Positions 42,504 through 51,400 of a DNA stretch of 64,000 nucleotides are shown one piece after another. The translations under genes and the position numbers were made by a program. Every line of letters starts with the position of its first letter. Within the stretch, counting starts at the first letter, position 1. The stretch comes from Nannocystis sp. RBIL2 (GTDB lineage: Bacteria; Myxococcota_A; Polyangia; Nannocystales; Nannocystaceae): positions 3,704,001 through 3,768,000 of the forward strand of contig NZ_JAPNJW010000001.1 in the NCBI RefSeq assembly GCF_026626745.1, in the 5' to 3' direction. Below the pieces are notes generated by a model, which did no database searches, was not told where the DNA came from, and saw only the letters and a program-made list of their open reading frames with translations.

Positions 42504-44135
42504 GTGAAGCGGCGCGACTTCCTCGGCGCCACCGCCGGCACCGTCGCGTCCGCCGCCTGTGGCCCGGGCCGGCCGCCGCCCCCGGCGGTCGAGTTCGTCG
42601 GCCCCGACCCCGAGCGCGGGCATCACCTGCGCGAAGGGACATGGCGCGAAGGACCTGTCCACGAGACCATCCGCACCGAGGTCGCGATCGTCGGCGGCGG
42701 CGCGGCCGGCAGCGCCGCCGCCTGGCGCCTGCGGCGGGCCGGCCTCACCGACGTGCACCTGTTCGAACTCGAGGACGACGTCGGCGGCACCGCGCGCGGC
42801 GGCGAGCTGCCGCGCTCGCGTCACCCGCTCGGCGCCCACTACTTGCCGACCCCGCCGCCCGGCTGTCCTGCGCTCGAGCGCCTGCTCGAAGAGCTCGGCG
42901 TCATCCTCGGCCGCGACGCCCGCGGCCGCCCCGAGTACGCGCCCTCGGCGATCGCCGCCGCCCCGCTCGAGCGCCACTTCGGCCGCGGCCGCTGGTACGA
43001 GGGCCTCTATCCCGCGGCCGGCGAGACCGCCGACGAAGCCGCCCAATGGGCCCGCTGGCACGCCCACCTGCGCGACCTCGACGGCCGGCGCGGCGCCGAC
43101 GGTCGGCCCCTGTTCGCCATCCCCGTCGCCCGCAGCAGCTCCGAGCTGCGCCACCTCGACGCAGTCTCGTTCGCCGCCTACCTCGACGACCTCGGCCTCG
43201 TCAGCGAGCGCCTGCGCTGGGCCCTCGACTACGCTTGCCGCGACGACTACGGCTGCACCCTCGCCCAGACCTCGGCCTTCGCCGGCCTGCACCACTTCCT
43301 CGCCCGCGGCCTCGAGGAGACCCGCGGCGGCTTCCTCCTCACCTGGCCCGAAGGCAACGCGCGGCTCGTCCGCGGCATGCTGGAGCGCGCCGACCTCGGC
43401 GATCGCCTCCACCGCGGCGCCGCGGTCGTCGCAGTCGACCCGCACGCCGGCGAGCTCCGCGTCCATCGCCCCGGCGACGGCCGGCGCCTGCGCGTGCACG
43501 CCAGGGCGATCTTGTGGGCCGCGCCGCGGTTCGTCCTCGGCCGCCTGCTCGTCGGCGCCGACCCGCTGCCCGCCGGCGCGCTGACCTACGCCCCGTGGCT
43601 GGTCGCCAGCGTCGACGTGCGCACCGCCCCACGAGGCATCGGCGCCCGCCTCGCGTGGGACAACGTCCCGCTCGCCGGCCCCAGCCTCGGCTACGTCGTC
43701 GCCACCCACGGCGAGTCCGCCGACGCGCGCCGCCCCGGCGCAGTCCTCACCTACTACGAGCCGCTCTGCGGCGACGGCCCCGCCGAGCTCGCAGCCCAGC
43801 GCCAGCGCCTCCTCGCCGGCGAGCTTTCCACCTGGTCCGACCACGTCGTCGCCGCACTCGCGGCCATGCATCCCGGCATCGCCAGCGAGATCTCCAGGAT
43901 CGCCGTCACCCGCTGGGGCCACGCCATGATCCGCCCCGTCCCCGGCCTGCTGTTCGGCGAGTCGCTCGCCCGCGCCCGCGCCCCGCTCGGCCGCCTGCGC
44001 CCGTGCGCCGCCGACGTCGCCGGCCTGCCGCTGTTCGAGGAGGCGTTTTATCAGGGTTGCGGCGCCGCTCTGGCCGCCCTCGCCGACCTCGGCCGCAGCG
44101 CCCCCGACGCCCTCGCCGACGAGCTTCCGGCATGA
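42504..44135 (+). CDS. Exported FAD-dependent oxidoreductase (amine-oxidase-like)
   Basis: 543 residues, GTG start at 42504. Twin-arginine-type signal KRRDFLGATAGTVASAACG, probably a Tat-exported lipoprotein. FAD-binding motif VAIVGGGAAGSAAAWRLRRAG (about 55-75), then FELEDDVGGTARGGELP, the phosphate-binding region of flavin amine oxidases and NAD(P)-binding Rossmann proteins. The C-terminal part has RWGHAMIRPVPGLLFGES and the FAD-contacting GAALAALADL. Directly downstream of spermidine synthase, so an amine or polyamine substrate is a reasonable guess, unproven. It has a dispersed-motif copy just after the signal (about 42637-42661). Confidence 0.8.
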   Translation: MKRRDFLGATAGTVASAACGPGRPPPPAVEFVGPDPERGHHLREGTWREGPVHETIRTEVAIVGGGAAGSAAAWRLRRAGLTDVHLFELEDDVGGTARGGELPRSRHPLGAHYLPTPPPGCPALERLLEELGVILGRDARGRPEYAPSAIAAAPLERHFGRGRWYEGLYPAAGETADEAAQWARWHAHLRDLDGRRGADGRPLFAIPVARSSSELRHLDAVSFAAYLDDLGLVSERLRWALDYACRDDYGCTLAQTSAFAGLHHFLARGLEETRGGFLLTWPEGNARLVRGMLERADLGDRLHRGAAVVAVDPHAGELRVHRPGDGRRLRVHARAILWAAPRFVLGRLLVGADPLPAGALTYAPWLVASVDVRTAPRGIGARLAWDNVPLAGPSLGYVVATHGESADARRPGAVLTYYEPLCGDGPAELAAQRQRLLAGELSTWSDHVVAALAAMHPGIASEISRIAVTRWGHAMIRPVPGLLFGESLARARAPLGRLRPCAADVAGLPLFEEAFYQGCGAALAALADLGRSAPDALADELPA

Positions 44136-44140
44136 CCCTG

Positions 44141-45060
44141 CACATGACCGTTCGGACAGGCCCTGTTGCGAGCCTCGTCCACCGCAGTCCGCGCCCTCGC
44201 GCACCGACGCCTCCCTAATATGGCCGTCCGGACGGGTTCTGCTTCGAGCTTCGTCCGCCGCTCGCGCTCTGGCGCACCGGCGCCTCTTGAACATGGCTGT
44301 TCGGGCAGATCGGGCTGCGAGCCTCGTCCGCAGCTCGCGCCCTCCCGCATCGGCACTTCCCGAACATGACTATTCGGACAGTTCCGGCTGCGAGCCTCGT
44401 CCGCCGCCGCTCGCGCCATCGCCCATCGGCGCCTCCTGAACATGACCGTTCGGACAGGCCTTGCTGCAATCCTCGCCCGCAACTCGCGCCCTCCCGCACC
44501 GGCGCTCCACGCACATGACCGTTCGGACAGGCCTTGCTGCGAGCCTCGTCCGCCGCGCGCACCGGCGCCTCCTGCACATGACCGTTCGGACAGGCCTTGC
44601 TGCAATCCTCGCCCGCAGCTCGCGCCCTCCCCCAGCGGCGCTTCACGCATATGACCGTTCGGACAGGCCTTGCTGCGAGCCTCGTCCGCCGCGCACACCG
44701 GCGCATTTCGCACATGACCGTTCGGACAGGCCTTGCTGCGAGCCTCGTCCGCCGCGCGCACCGGCGCCTCCTGCACATGACCGTTCGGACAGCCTTGCTG
44801 CAATCCTCGCCCGCAGCTCGCGCCCCGCCGCACCGGCGCTTCACGCACATGACCGTTCGGACAGGCCCTGCTACGAACCTCGCCCGCAGCTCGCGCCCTC
44901 ACGCACTGACGCTTCCCGAACATGACCATTCGGACATGTCACGCTGCCAGCCTCGTCCGCCGCCGCGCGCACCGGCGCCTCTCGCACATGCCCCTTCGGA
45001 CAGGCCCTCGTCCGGGCGGCGCCGACGCGCCACATGACCTTCCGGACAGCTTCCGCTCGC
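44141..45060. repeat. Tandem array of 14 units of about 63 or 73 bp (core CATGACCGTTCGGACAGG)
   Basis: Units begin at 44141, 44217, 44290, 44363, 44439, 44512, 44575, 44648, 44711, 44774, 44846, 44919, 44985 and 45031, giving spacings of 76, 73, 73, 76, 73, 63, 73, 63, 63, 72, 73, 66 and 46. Each starts with CACATGACCGTTCGGACAGG, a 14-bp dyad T-G-x-C-C-G-x-x-C-G-G-x-C-A, then TTGCTGC, then a GC-rich CCTCGTCCGCC/CCTCGCCCGC part and CACCGGCGC. Long units carry an extra 10-bp CTCGCGCC block. Copies drift toward the ends and are nearly identical in the middle. Because 73 and 76 are not multiples of three, no frame is kept between units, so this is not a repetitive protein gene. Confidence 0.88.
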
Positions 45061-45184
45061 CCCGCCGCGCCCTGGGCACAAGCGGCCCCAGCGAGCCCCG
45101 TCACCCCGTCCGCGTCTGTCGATCCTGGCCTCACCGAGCGCTCTCGCCCGCCCGATGCGGCCGCGGCCGCGCTATCCTTCACGG

Positions 45185-45766
45185 GTGCCGCTGACGCTCG
45201 CGCAGCTCGAGGCGCTCTCCCAGCAGGCCTTTCCGGCGCGAGCCGTCGCGCGCCGCGACCCCGATGGTTACGCCGCGCTGCACGCCGCGATCGGCGAGGC
45301 CATCCGCCCGGTCGCCCACGCGCTCGAGTTCGACATGAGCAGCTTCGTCGCCCGCGACCCGCAGGAGCTGCTGGCCCTGCCGCCGCACATCCTGTTCGTG
45401 TGGTGCGACGAGGCCGACCTCATGGCCTCGTTCTACGCCCTGCCCGAGGCCGACATCGCCGCCAACGTCGCCCAGGCGCTGCACGCCGTCGCCGGCCTGC
45501 GCTTCGGCGACCCCGCGCAGCTGCCCCCCGAGCAGCGCGGCGCGGTCCTCCGGATCATGGCCGCGATCGGCACCCCGCTGGCCCGCGACGCCGACGATTT
45601 TTTTGCCGCCTACGTCGCCGTCGGCGACCCGGACCCGGAGCTGCCGGTCCGCGCCGAGGTCGAGGCCCTGTTCGACCACTTCGCCCCCTGCTACGTCCCC
45701 GACGCCGACGGCCTCGACCGCCGCTTCACCCGCGTCATCCCCGTCCACCGCCACATCGACGCGTAG
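45185..45766 (+). CDS. Conserved-looking hypothetical protein
   Basis: 193 residues from GTG 45185 (VPLTLAQLEALSQQAF); an ATG at 45155 in frame would add ten Arg/Pro-rich residues. No signal or span. Features: FDMSSFVARDPQELLALPPHILFVWCDEADLMASFYALP, LRFGDPAQLPPEQRGAVLRIMAAI, ending FTRVIPVHRHIDA. I do not recognise a family. TATCCT at 45173-45178 could be a -10 element. It sits just after the tandem array. Confidence 0.65.
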   Translation: MPLTLAQLEALSQQAFPARAVARRDPDGYAALHAAIGEAIRPVAHALEFDMSSFVARDPQELLALPPHILFVWCDEADLMASFYALPEADIAANVAQALHAVAGLRFGDPAQLPPEQRGAVLRIMAAIGTPLARDADDFFAAYVAVGDPDPELPVRAEVEALFDHFAPCYVPDADGLDRRFTRVIPVHRHIDA

Positions 45767-46162
45767 CGGCTGCTCTCCAGGACATGCGCTCCGGAGCATG
45801 TCCTGAGGGACATCCGAGAGGCCTGTCGCCCTCGGCCTCCGCCCGAGCCCCCAACCCTCCCGCCGGCCCACCCCACCGGCCAGCCCTCGAGCCCGTGGTC
45901 CCGCGAGCCCACCGCGCCGCAACTGCCAAACCGCCCGGCGCTCGTTCGCTGTCCTTCAAGGCATGTCCGAAGGGGCAGCCCTCCATGCGCCCGACCCGCG
46001 CCGCGACGACTGTGCACAACGGCTGCAGGAGCGTGCTCGCGGTCACAATATTTGCACCCGCCGCGCACGCCTGCGCAGTTCGCGAGGCGCTGTTCGCCGC
46101 CACCAGCCCTCTCGAGCGCACCGTCCTGCCCCCATTTTCTTTGTAAAAAACGCAGTTGACCG
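45767..46162. other. 396-bp intergenic region with palindromes at its left end
   Basis: It separates the hypothetical gene (plus) from the dehalogenase-like gene (minus); the two genes converge. A bulged stem AGGACATGC / GCATGTCCT lies at 45779-45804, then CATGTCCTGAGGGACAT, and a CATGTCCGAAGGGGCAG copy at about 45963-45979. The rest has only short Arg/Pro-rich frames. Confidence 0.6.
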
Positions 46163-47068
46163 TCAGCGCAGACCCGCGCGACTTGCCACCTCGCGGATCG
46201 CCGTCGCCAGCGCTTCAGGCACCTCTTCCTGCAAAAAATGCCCGGCCGGCGTGCGCGTCACGCTCGCTGTCGGAAACGCCCGCTCGTGGCGAGCCAGCGC
46301 CCGGCCGAGGATCGGGTCGCGCTCGCCCCACACCAGCGCCAGCGGGCCCCCGGCGGCCACGAACTCGCGCAGCCACGCCTCTCCGCGGCGCAGCGGCGCG
46401 ATGCTCGGGTGCTCCAGGCTGCCCGGCACCATCCGCGCGAGCGCGAGCGGGCCTGACCGATCGGACAGGCGCCGCAGCGGCCAGCGATAGGCCCGGGCCA
46501 CCGGGCCGCGGATCGATCTACGATCGCCCTGGGCCACCCACAGCGCGTTCTGCGGGAAGCCGAGGCCGCGGAACGCCAGGTCGCTGACCACGGGCGTCCG
46601 CGCGAACCGGTGGAACCATGTCCCGCGCGGGCGCGGCGGCAGCACCACCGACGTGTTGCCGAGCACCACGCCGGCCACGCGCTCGGGCATCCGCGCCGCC
46701 AGCACCGGCCCCAGCGCGCCGCCCCAGTCCTGCCCGACCAGCACGAAGCGGCGCAGCCCCAGCGCCTCCACCAGCTCCGCCAGCGCGTCGACGTGGCGCT
46801 CGACGCTGTGCTCGTGCAGCGCGATCCGGCTCGACAGGCCGAAACCGAGCAGGTCGGGCGCCACGCAGCGCAGCCCCGGCAGGCGGGCGATCACGTCGCG
46901 CCACAGGAAGCTCCACGTCGGGTTGCCGTGGAGCAGCAGCACCACCGGCGCCTCGGGCTCGCCGTGGTCGATGCGGTGGATCTGGCTGCCATCGGCCAGC
47001 ACGCTCGCGCGCCGGCGCAGCGGCAAGAGGGCGGCCAACCACGCCGGCAGCTCGGGGACGTCGCGCAT
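46163..47068 (-). CDS. Haloalkane dehalogenase-like alpha/beta hydrolase
   Basis: 301 residues. Oxyanion/halide region LLLHGNPTWSFLWRDVI (HGNP at 47-50, W52), nucleophile elbow VGQDWGGALG with Asp114 as nucleophile and Trp115 as the second halide ligand, catalytic acid Asp251 in WGERDPILGRAL, and His277 in TPAGHFLQEE. An Asp nucleophile in G-Q-D-W-G-G is the mark of the haloalkane dehalogenase/epoxide hydrolase group and separates it from esterases. The natural substrate is not known. No signal peptide. It is 58 bp from the end of the GPVLQG protein gene, same strand. Confidence 0.85.
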   Translation of the reverse strand: MRDVPELPAWLAALLPLRRRASVLADGSQIHRIDHGEPEAPVVLLLHGNPTWSFLWRDVIARLPGLRCVAPDLLGFGLSSRIALHEHSVERHVDALAELVEALGLRRFVLVGQDWGGALGPVLAARMPERVAGVVLGNTSVVLPPRPRGTWFHRFARTPVVSDLAFRGLGFPQNALWVAQGDRRSIRGPVARAYRWPLRRLSDRSGPLALARMVPGSLEHPSIAPLRRGEAWLREFVAAGGPLALVWGERDPILGRALARHERAFPTASVTRTPAGHFLQEEVPEALATAIREVASRAGLR

Positions 47069-47126
47069 CGCCCGACGGCACCACAGCCGCCGGGCGATGT
47101 AAAGCGGGCCGCGCTAGCGCGAGCGC

Positions 47127-48341
47127 TCAGTGACCGCCGTGACCGTGACCGTGACCGTGGCCATGGCCGTGCCCGCCCCAGCCGCCGCCGTCGTCGTCGT
47201 CATCGTCGTCGTCGTCGTTGTTGCTGTCCGGCAGGCCCTCGCCGTACTTGTCGAAGGCGCTGACGAGCAACGCGCGGTGATCCTCGAGCGAGCCGCAGTC
47301 GCTGGGGGCCTTCTTGATCTTGCCCTTCTTGTCGAGGAAGCACTTGGGGTACAGGCCCTGCTCCTTGTACTCCTGGTGGCGGATGTCGCGGAGGCAGTAG
47401 GCGCCGTCCGGGTTCCACTCGGCCTCGATGAACCAGTTGGTCGCGCGGGCCTCGACCTGCGGCGACAGGTGGTCCCAGATGTCGATCGCCGTGCCGTTGA
47501 CCGTCCACGGCTCACCGTTGCCGCAGTAGTCGGCGCGAGCCATGCGCGTGCACGCCTGGTGGTGATCGGCGAGCGAGATCGTCTTGCAGTGCTTGCCCTT
47601 CTCCCAGTCCTTGCAGCGCTTCGTCGTGGCCCACGGGCGGTAGCCCCACAGCACGCACTTGGCGATGACGGCGTTCGTACAGGCCCACACGAACACGTTG
47701 GGGTCGTCGACGCGGTCGCCGGTCTCGAGGTTCCAGTAGTTGGCCACCGGGATCGCCGGCACCAGCCCGCCCTGCCCGTCCTGGCACAGCGGCTTCCACT
47801 GGTTCGAGCCCTTCGCGCGGTGCACCACGTCGTACAGGTACACGTCGTCCTGCCCCGGCGACTTGGTCATGTCGTCGATGCGGAGGACGTAATCCTCGAA
47901 GACCTCCTCGCCGTCGATGACCTGGCCGACGGTCAGCTCCCACGTGGAGCCGATGAAGTCCTTGCCCTTCGCCCACTGCTTCTTGCCGTTCTTGAAGACC
48001 TTGGCGCTGAACTCCGTGCCTTGCAGCACCGGCCCCTGCAGCACCGGCCCCTGCAGCACCGGTCCGTTCAGGTTCACGCCGTTCAGCACCGGCCCTTGCT
48101 GAAGCGGGCCCTCGAGCACGTTGCCCTGCAGCACCGGGCCTTGCAGCACGGGCCCCATGATGATGCCTTGCAGCACCGGCCCCTGCAGCACCGGGCCCTG
48201 CAGCACCGGGCCGTTCAGGACGAGGGAGTTGAACTCCTCGTCGCGGGTCGAGACGACATCGGCGGGTGCATCCGACCCCACGTAGCACCCTGCGCTGAAG
48301 CCCAGCAGCGACACGACAAGCGCCACATTACGCACGGCCAT
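47127..48341 (-). CDS. GPVLQG-repeat lipoprotein with ADYC domain, poly-Asp and His/Gly tail
   Basis: 404 residues from ATG 48339-48341 (MAVRNVALVVSLLGFSAGC, lipobox Cys at 19); an ATG 12 bases earlier is possible. After a short spacer come about ten G-P-V-L-Q-G hexapeptides (about 40-105), likely a solenoid. The main domain (110-375) has disulfide-type Cys and the signature ARADYCGNGEPWTVNGTAIDIWD of the ADYC family found in Myxococcota. The end is extraordinary: nine consecutive Asp, then GGGWGG and alternating Gly-His. Likely outer-surface, metal-binding (inference). A dispersed motif (GGACATCTGTCC) lies 40 bp upstream. Confidence 0.8.
   Translation of the reverse strand: MAVRNVALVVSLLGFSAGCYVGSDAPADVVSTRDEEFNSLVLNGPVLQGPVLQGPVLQGIIMGPVLQGPVLQGNVLEGPLQQGPVLNGVNLNGPVLQGPVLQGPVLQGTEFSAKVFKNGKKQWAKGKDFIGSTWELTVGQVIDGEEVFEDYVLRIDDMTKSPGQDDVYLYDVVHRAKGSNQWKPLCQDGQGGLVPAIPVANYWNLETGDRVDDPNVFVWACTNAVIAKCVLWGYRPWATTKRCKDWEKGKHCKTISLADHHQACTRMARADYCGNGEPWTVNGTAIDIWDHLSPQVEARATNWFIEAEWNPDGAYCLRDIRHQEYKEQGLYPKCFLDKKGKIKKAPSDCGSLEDHRALLVSAFDKYGEGLPDSNNDDDDDDDDDGGGWGGHGHGHGHGHGHGGH
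48021..48220. repeat. Intragenic 18-bp GPVLQG-coding repeats
   Basis: A stack of CAGCACCGGCCCCTG-type units, 18 bp each, encodes G-P-V-L-Q-G on the minus strand, with occasional variants (GPVLNG, GNVLEG, GPLQQG). The first copies are nearly identical at DNA level, so copy number may vary by slippage. Confidence 0.8.
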
Positions 48342-48419
48342 AACCACCCCCATCGATTCCCCCGACTGTAGCACAGCCGGCGGACACATGAAAGGACATC
48401 TGTCCGAGCGCGCGCTTTT

Positions 48420-51400
48420 TTAGGAGCGCGTCAGCGGCCATGTCGCACATACGCGCAACCCGACCGTGCTGTGGCGGAAACTCGTAGCTACCTCGAAGCG
48501 GTTGGTGACCCGGGCGGCGAACTCGTTATAGTAGAATGCACCGCCGCGCGCATTCAATCGCTTGTGGTCGTAAGGCGACACCGTCAATTCGTACGCGTTG
48601 CCGATCGTGTCGTAGAGGCCGTAGGGGCTCACGGACTGGGGATACGAGCCGACCGGGTCGGGGCCGTACGCCGGCCCGACGAGGCCGTACGTCCTGTCGA
48701 TATTCGCTTGCGTGACCTCGAGGTGTTCGCCGATGGAGAATCTGCGATTGTCGGCCCCGCGGGCTGCACGCTCCCATTCGTGCTCATTGCAGAAGCGGGC
48801 GCCTGGGACGCGCCCCGAGGCATTGAGCCAGGCGAAATACGCTGTCGCTTCCTCGACCCCGATTCCCGTCACTGGCAGACGTTCCCATTCGACGCGGGCC
48901 CGCTGCGTCCTGCCCTCGTAGACCAGGGGCTCGCCGGTCCGCACTGTATAGACCCGGACCGACTGATGGAGATCGAGCTGCCAGCCGCCCTGCGGCAGCT
49001 CGGTGAGGCGGGCGCTGTCGGAGAGCACGCGGGCGGCGTTGCTGGCCAGGATCGCCGCCCGCTCGCCGGCCGGCAGCGCCGACAGGAACTCGATGTAGTC
49101 GGCCCAGGTCACCTCGTGGCGGCCGATCACGTAGGCCCCGGTCTCCACGCGGTGCAGCGGCTCCGCGTTGGCCGTCACGCGCAGGTCGGCGATGTCGCCG
49201 GTGCCGTAGAGGAAGCGCCCGGCGGGCACGTAGACGAAGCCGGCGGGGAGCGTGTCGACCGGCGGCAGCACGACCGAGAAGTCCGCGACCTCCTCGCGCG
49301 CCAGGGCTATCGGCAGGACGACCGGCGCGTGGCCGGCGAGCTCGAAGCGCAGGCGATACGACCCGCGATCGAGCGGCCGCGTCGCCACCGGCGTGGTCCC
49401 GAGGTCCTCCGTCTCGCCGATGCGCGCGTGCTTCTCGTCGTAGCGCTCGAGCTGCACCCGCGCCCCCGGCGGCTGGCTCGTCACGGCGAACTGCGCCGGC
49501 GCGTTCCACCGCTCGATGCCCGCCCCGTCCTCGTCGTAGAGCTTCAGGCGCTCGAGCAGGTCCTGGATCACGAACTCGCCGTGACCGGCCTGCTCGGCCA
49601 GCAGCGCGCGCTCCAGCAGCACCTCGCCGAGCTTGTCGCGGATGTCGTCGCGCCGGCCGTCGAGGCTCAGCGCCGTCTCGAGCTTCTGCGCCGAGCGGGC
49701 CAGCCGCAGCTCCGCCTCCGGCAGCGCCGCCTCGTAGCGGGTCCACAGCCCGTCGGCGTGGGCCTGCTTGCCGGCTTCGTAGGCCGCCAGCGCCTGCGTG
49801 CGCAGCTCCTCGGCGTCGGCCCGCGCCTTGCCGGCGACCGTCCGCTCCTGCTCGGCAGCGGTGACCTGCGCGTCGACCTTGAGCCGGAGGTCGCGCTGGC
49901 CCTTGAGCCACATCGCCCCGTACATCGAGATCGCCACCGCCGGCAGCAGCACGATCGCCCCGCGTCGCAGCGCCCGCACCCGCGCCGCCGCGGTCTTGCA
50001 CGCGGCGATGAAGTCGCGCTCCTTCGGCCGCAGCGACGCCGGGTCGAGCGCCATCACTTCTTGCAGCGGCGCGCCGCTCCACAGCGCGTCGCGACCGCGG
50101 CCGAGCCGCTCCCACTCGGCGACCGCGAGCTCGAGGCGGTGCCGCACCGCCCGGCCGTCGCGCTCCTCCTCGAGCCAGGTGCTGAGCGTCGACCAGCCGC
50201 CGAGCAGCGCCTCGTGGGCGATCTCGAAGACCGCGTCGTCGTTGACCTCGCGCGCCACCACCAGGCGCGCGCGCACCAGGGCCTTGAGCGCCTCGGCGGC
50301 CGCGGGCGAGTCCGCGGTCAGCTCGTCTTCGGTCCGCACCGCGCGGGTGTCGTCGACGGTCACGAGGCGCATCAAGATCCGCCGCGCCGCCGCGCGCTGG
50401 GCCGGGATCAGCTCGGCCAGGACCGCGTCGCCGTGCCGCGCCAGCGCTCCGGTCACGCCGCCGACCTTCCGCAGATCGGCCGGCGAGATCACGTTCGTCG
50501 CCTGGTCGCGGATCTCCCACAGCTCGGCCAGCGCGAACTGAAGCAGCGGCAGGCTGCCGCGCGCGCCGGCCTCGACCAGCTCGTCGACCAGCGTCGACGG
50601 CTCGAAGCGCACGCCCTTGACCTTCGCCGGGCCGACGATCGCCTCGCGCGCGCCCTCGGGTGACAGCGGGCGCAGGATGTAGATCGCCCGCGACAGCTCG
50701 TCGCCGATGCCGGGCACCTGGACCACGCGGGTCAGGAAGTCGCCGCGCACCGTCGCCATCACCCGTAGCCCGGGTTGCCCGGCCGCCAGCCGCGCTAGCA
50801 GCGGGCCGACGACCGCCACCTCCTGCGTGGCGCTCAGGGTCACCAGCTCCTCGAACTGGTCGATCACCAGCAGCCGCCCGCGCGCCTCGCCGAGCTGCTT
50901 GCGCAGCGCCCGGACCAGCTCGCCCGGGCTCTCGGCGATCAGCGCGGCCAGTGTCTCTTCGGACATGTCGAAGAGGACAGCCAGCGTCGAGATCAGCGTC
51001 TGCAGCGGGTAGCGGCCCGGGGTCATCGCCGCCGAGGCCCACTGGCGGTGGTGGTCGAGGTTGCCCTCCTCGACCATCGGCACCACGCCGGCCTTGACCA
51101 GCGACGACTTGCCGACGCCCGAGTCGCCGGCGACGACCACCAGCGCGTCGGCGCGGAGGCGCTCGAGGACCGCGCGGATCTCGACGCCGCGGCCGAAGAA
51201 CACCGCGCGGTGCTTCGACTCGAACGCCTGCAGGCCGCGATACGGGTTGCCCTCGGGGATCACCAGCTCGCGCCCGCTCGGCTGCAGCGACTCGAGCGCG
51301 GCCAGCAGGTCGTCGGCCGAGCCGAAGCGCATGAACGGATCGCGCCGTAGGCAGCGGTCGATGAGCCCGGCCAGGCGTGGGTCGCAGCGCGGCGCTCGCT

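Noticed and set aside
40386-44294. A 1302-codon minus-strand open frame opposite speE and the FAD gene
   Set aside because: Antisense shadow with low-complexity Ala/Gly/Val/Glu composition; the plus-strand genes have intact catalytic motifs.
44051-44929. A 292-codon minus-strand frame through the tandem array with repeated ACPNGHV
   Set aside because: Repeat spacings of 73 and 76 are not multiples of three, so the DNA repeat shifts frame from unit to unit; the matching peptide appears in different frames. It has no plausible start and overlaps the FAD gene's end.
44141-45060. Reading the tandem array as a CRISPR
   Set aside because: The parts between the conserved cores are themselves conserved in two classes, not unique spacers, and no cas gene is in the window.
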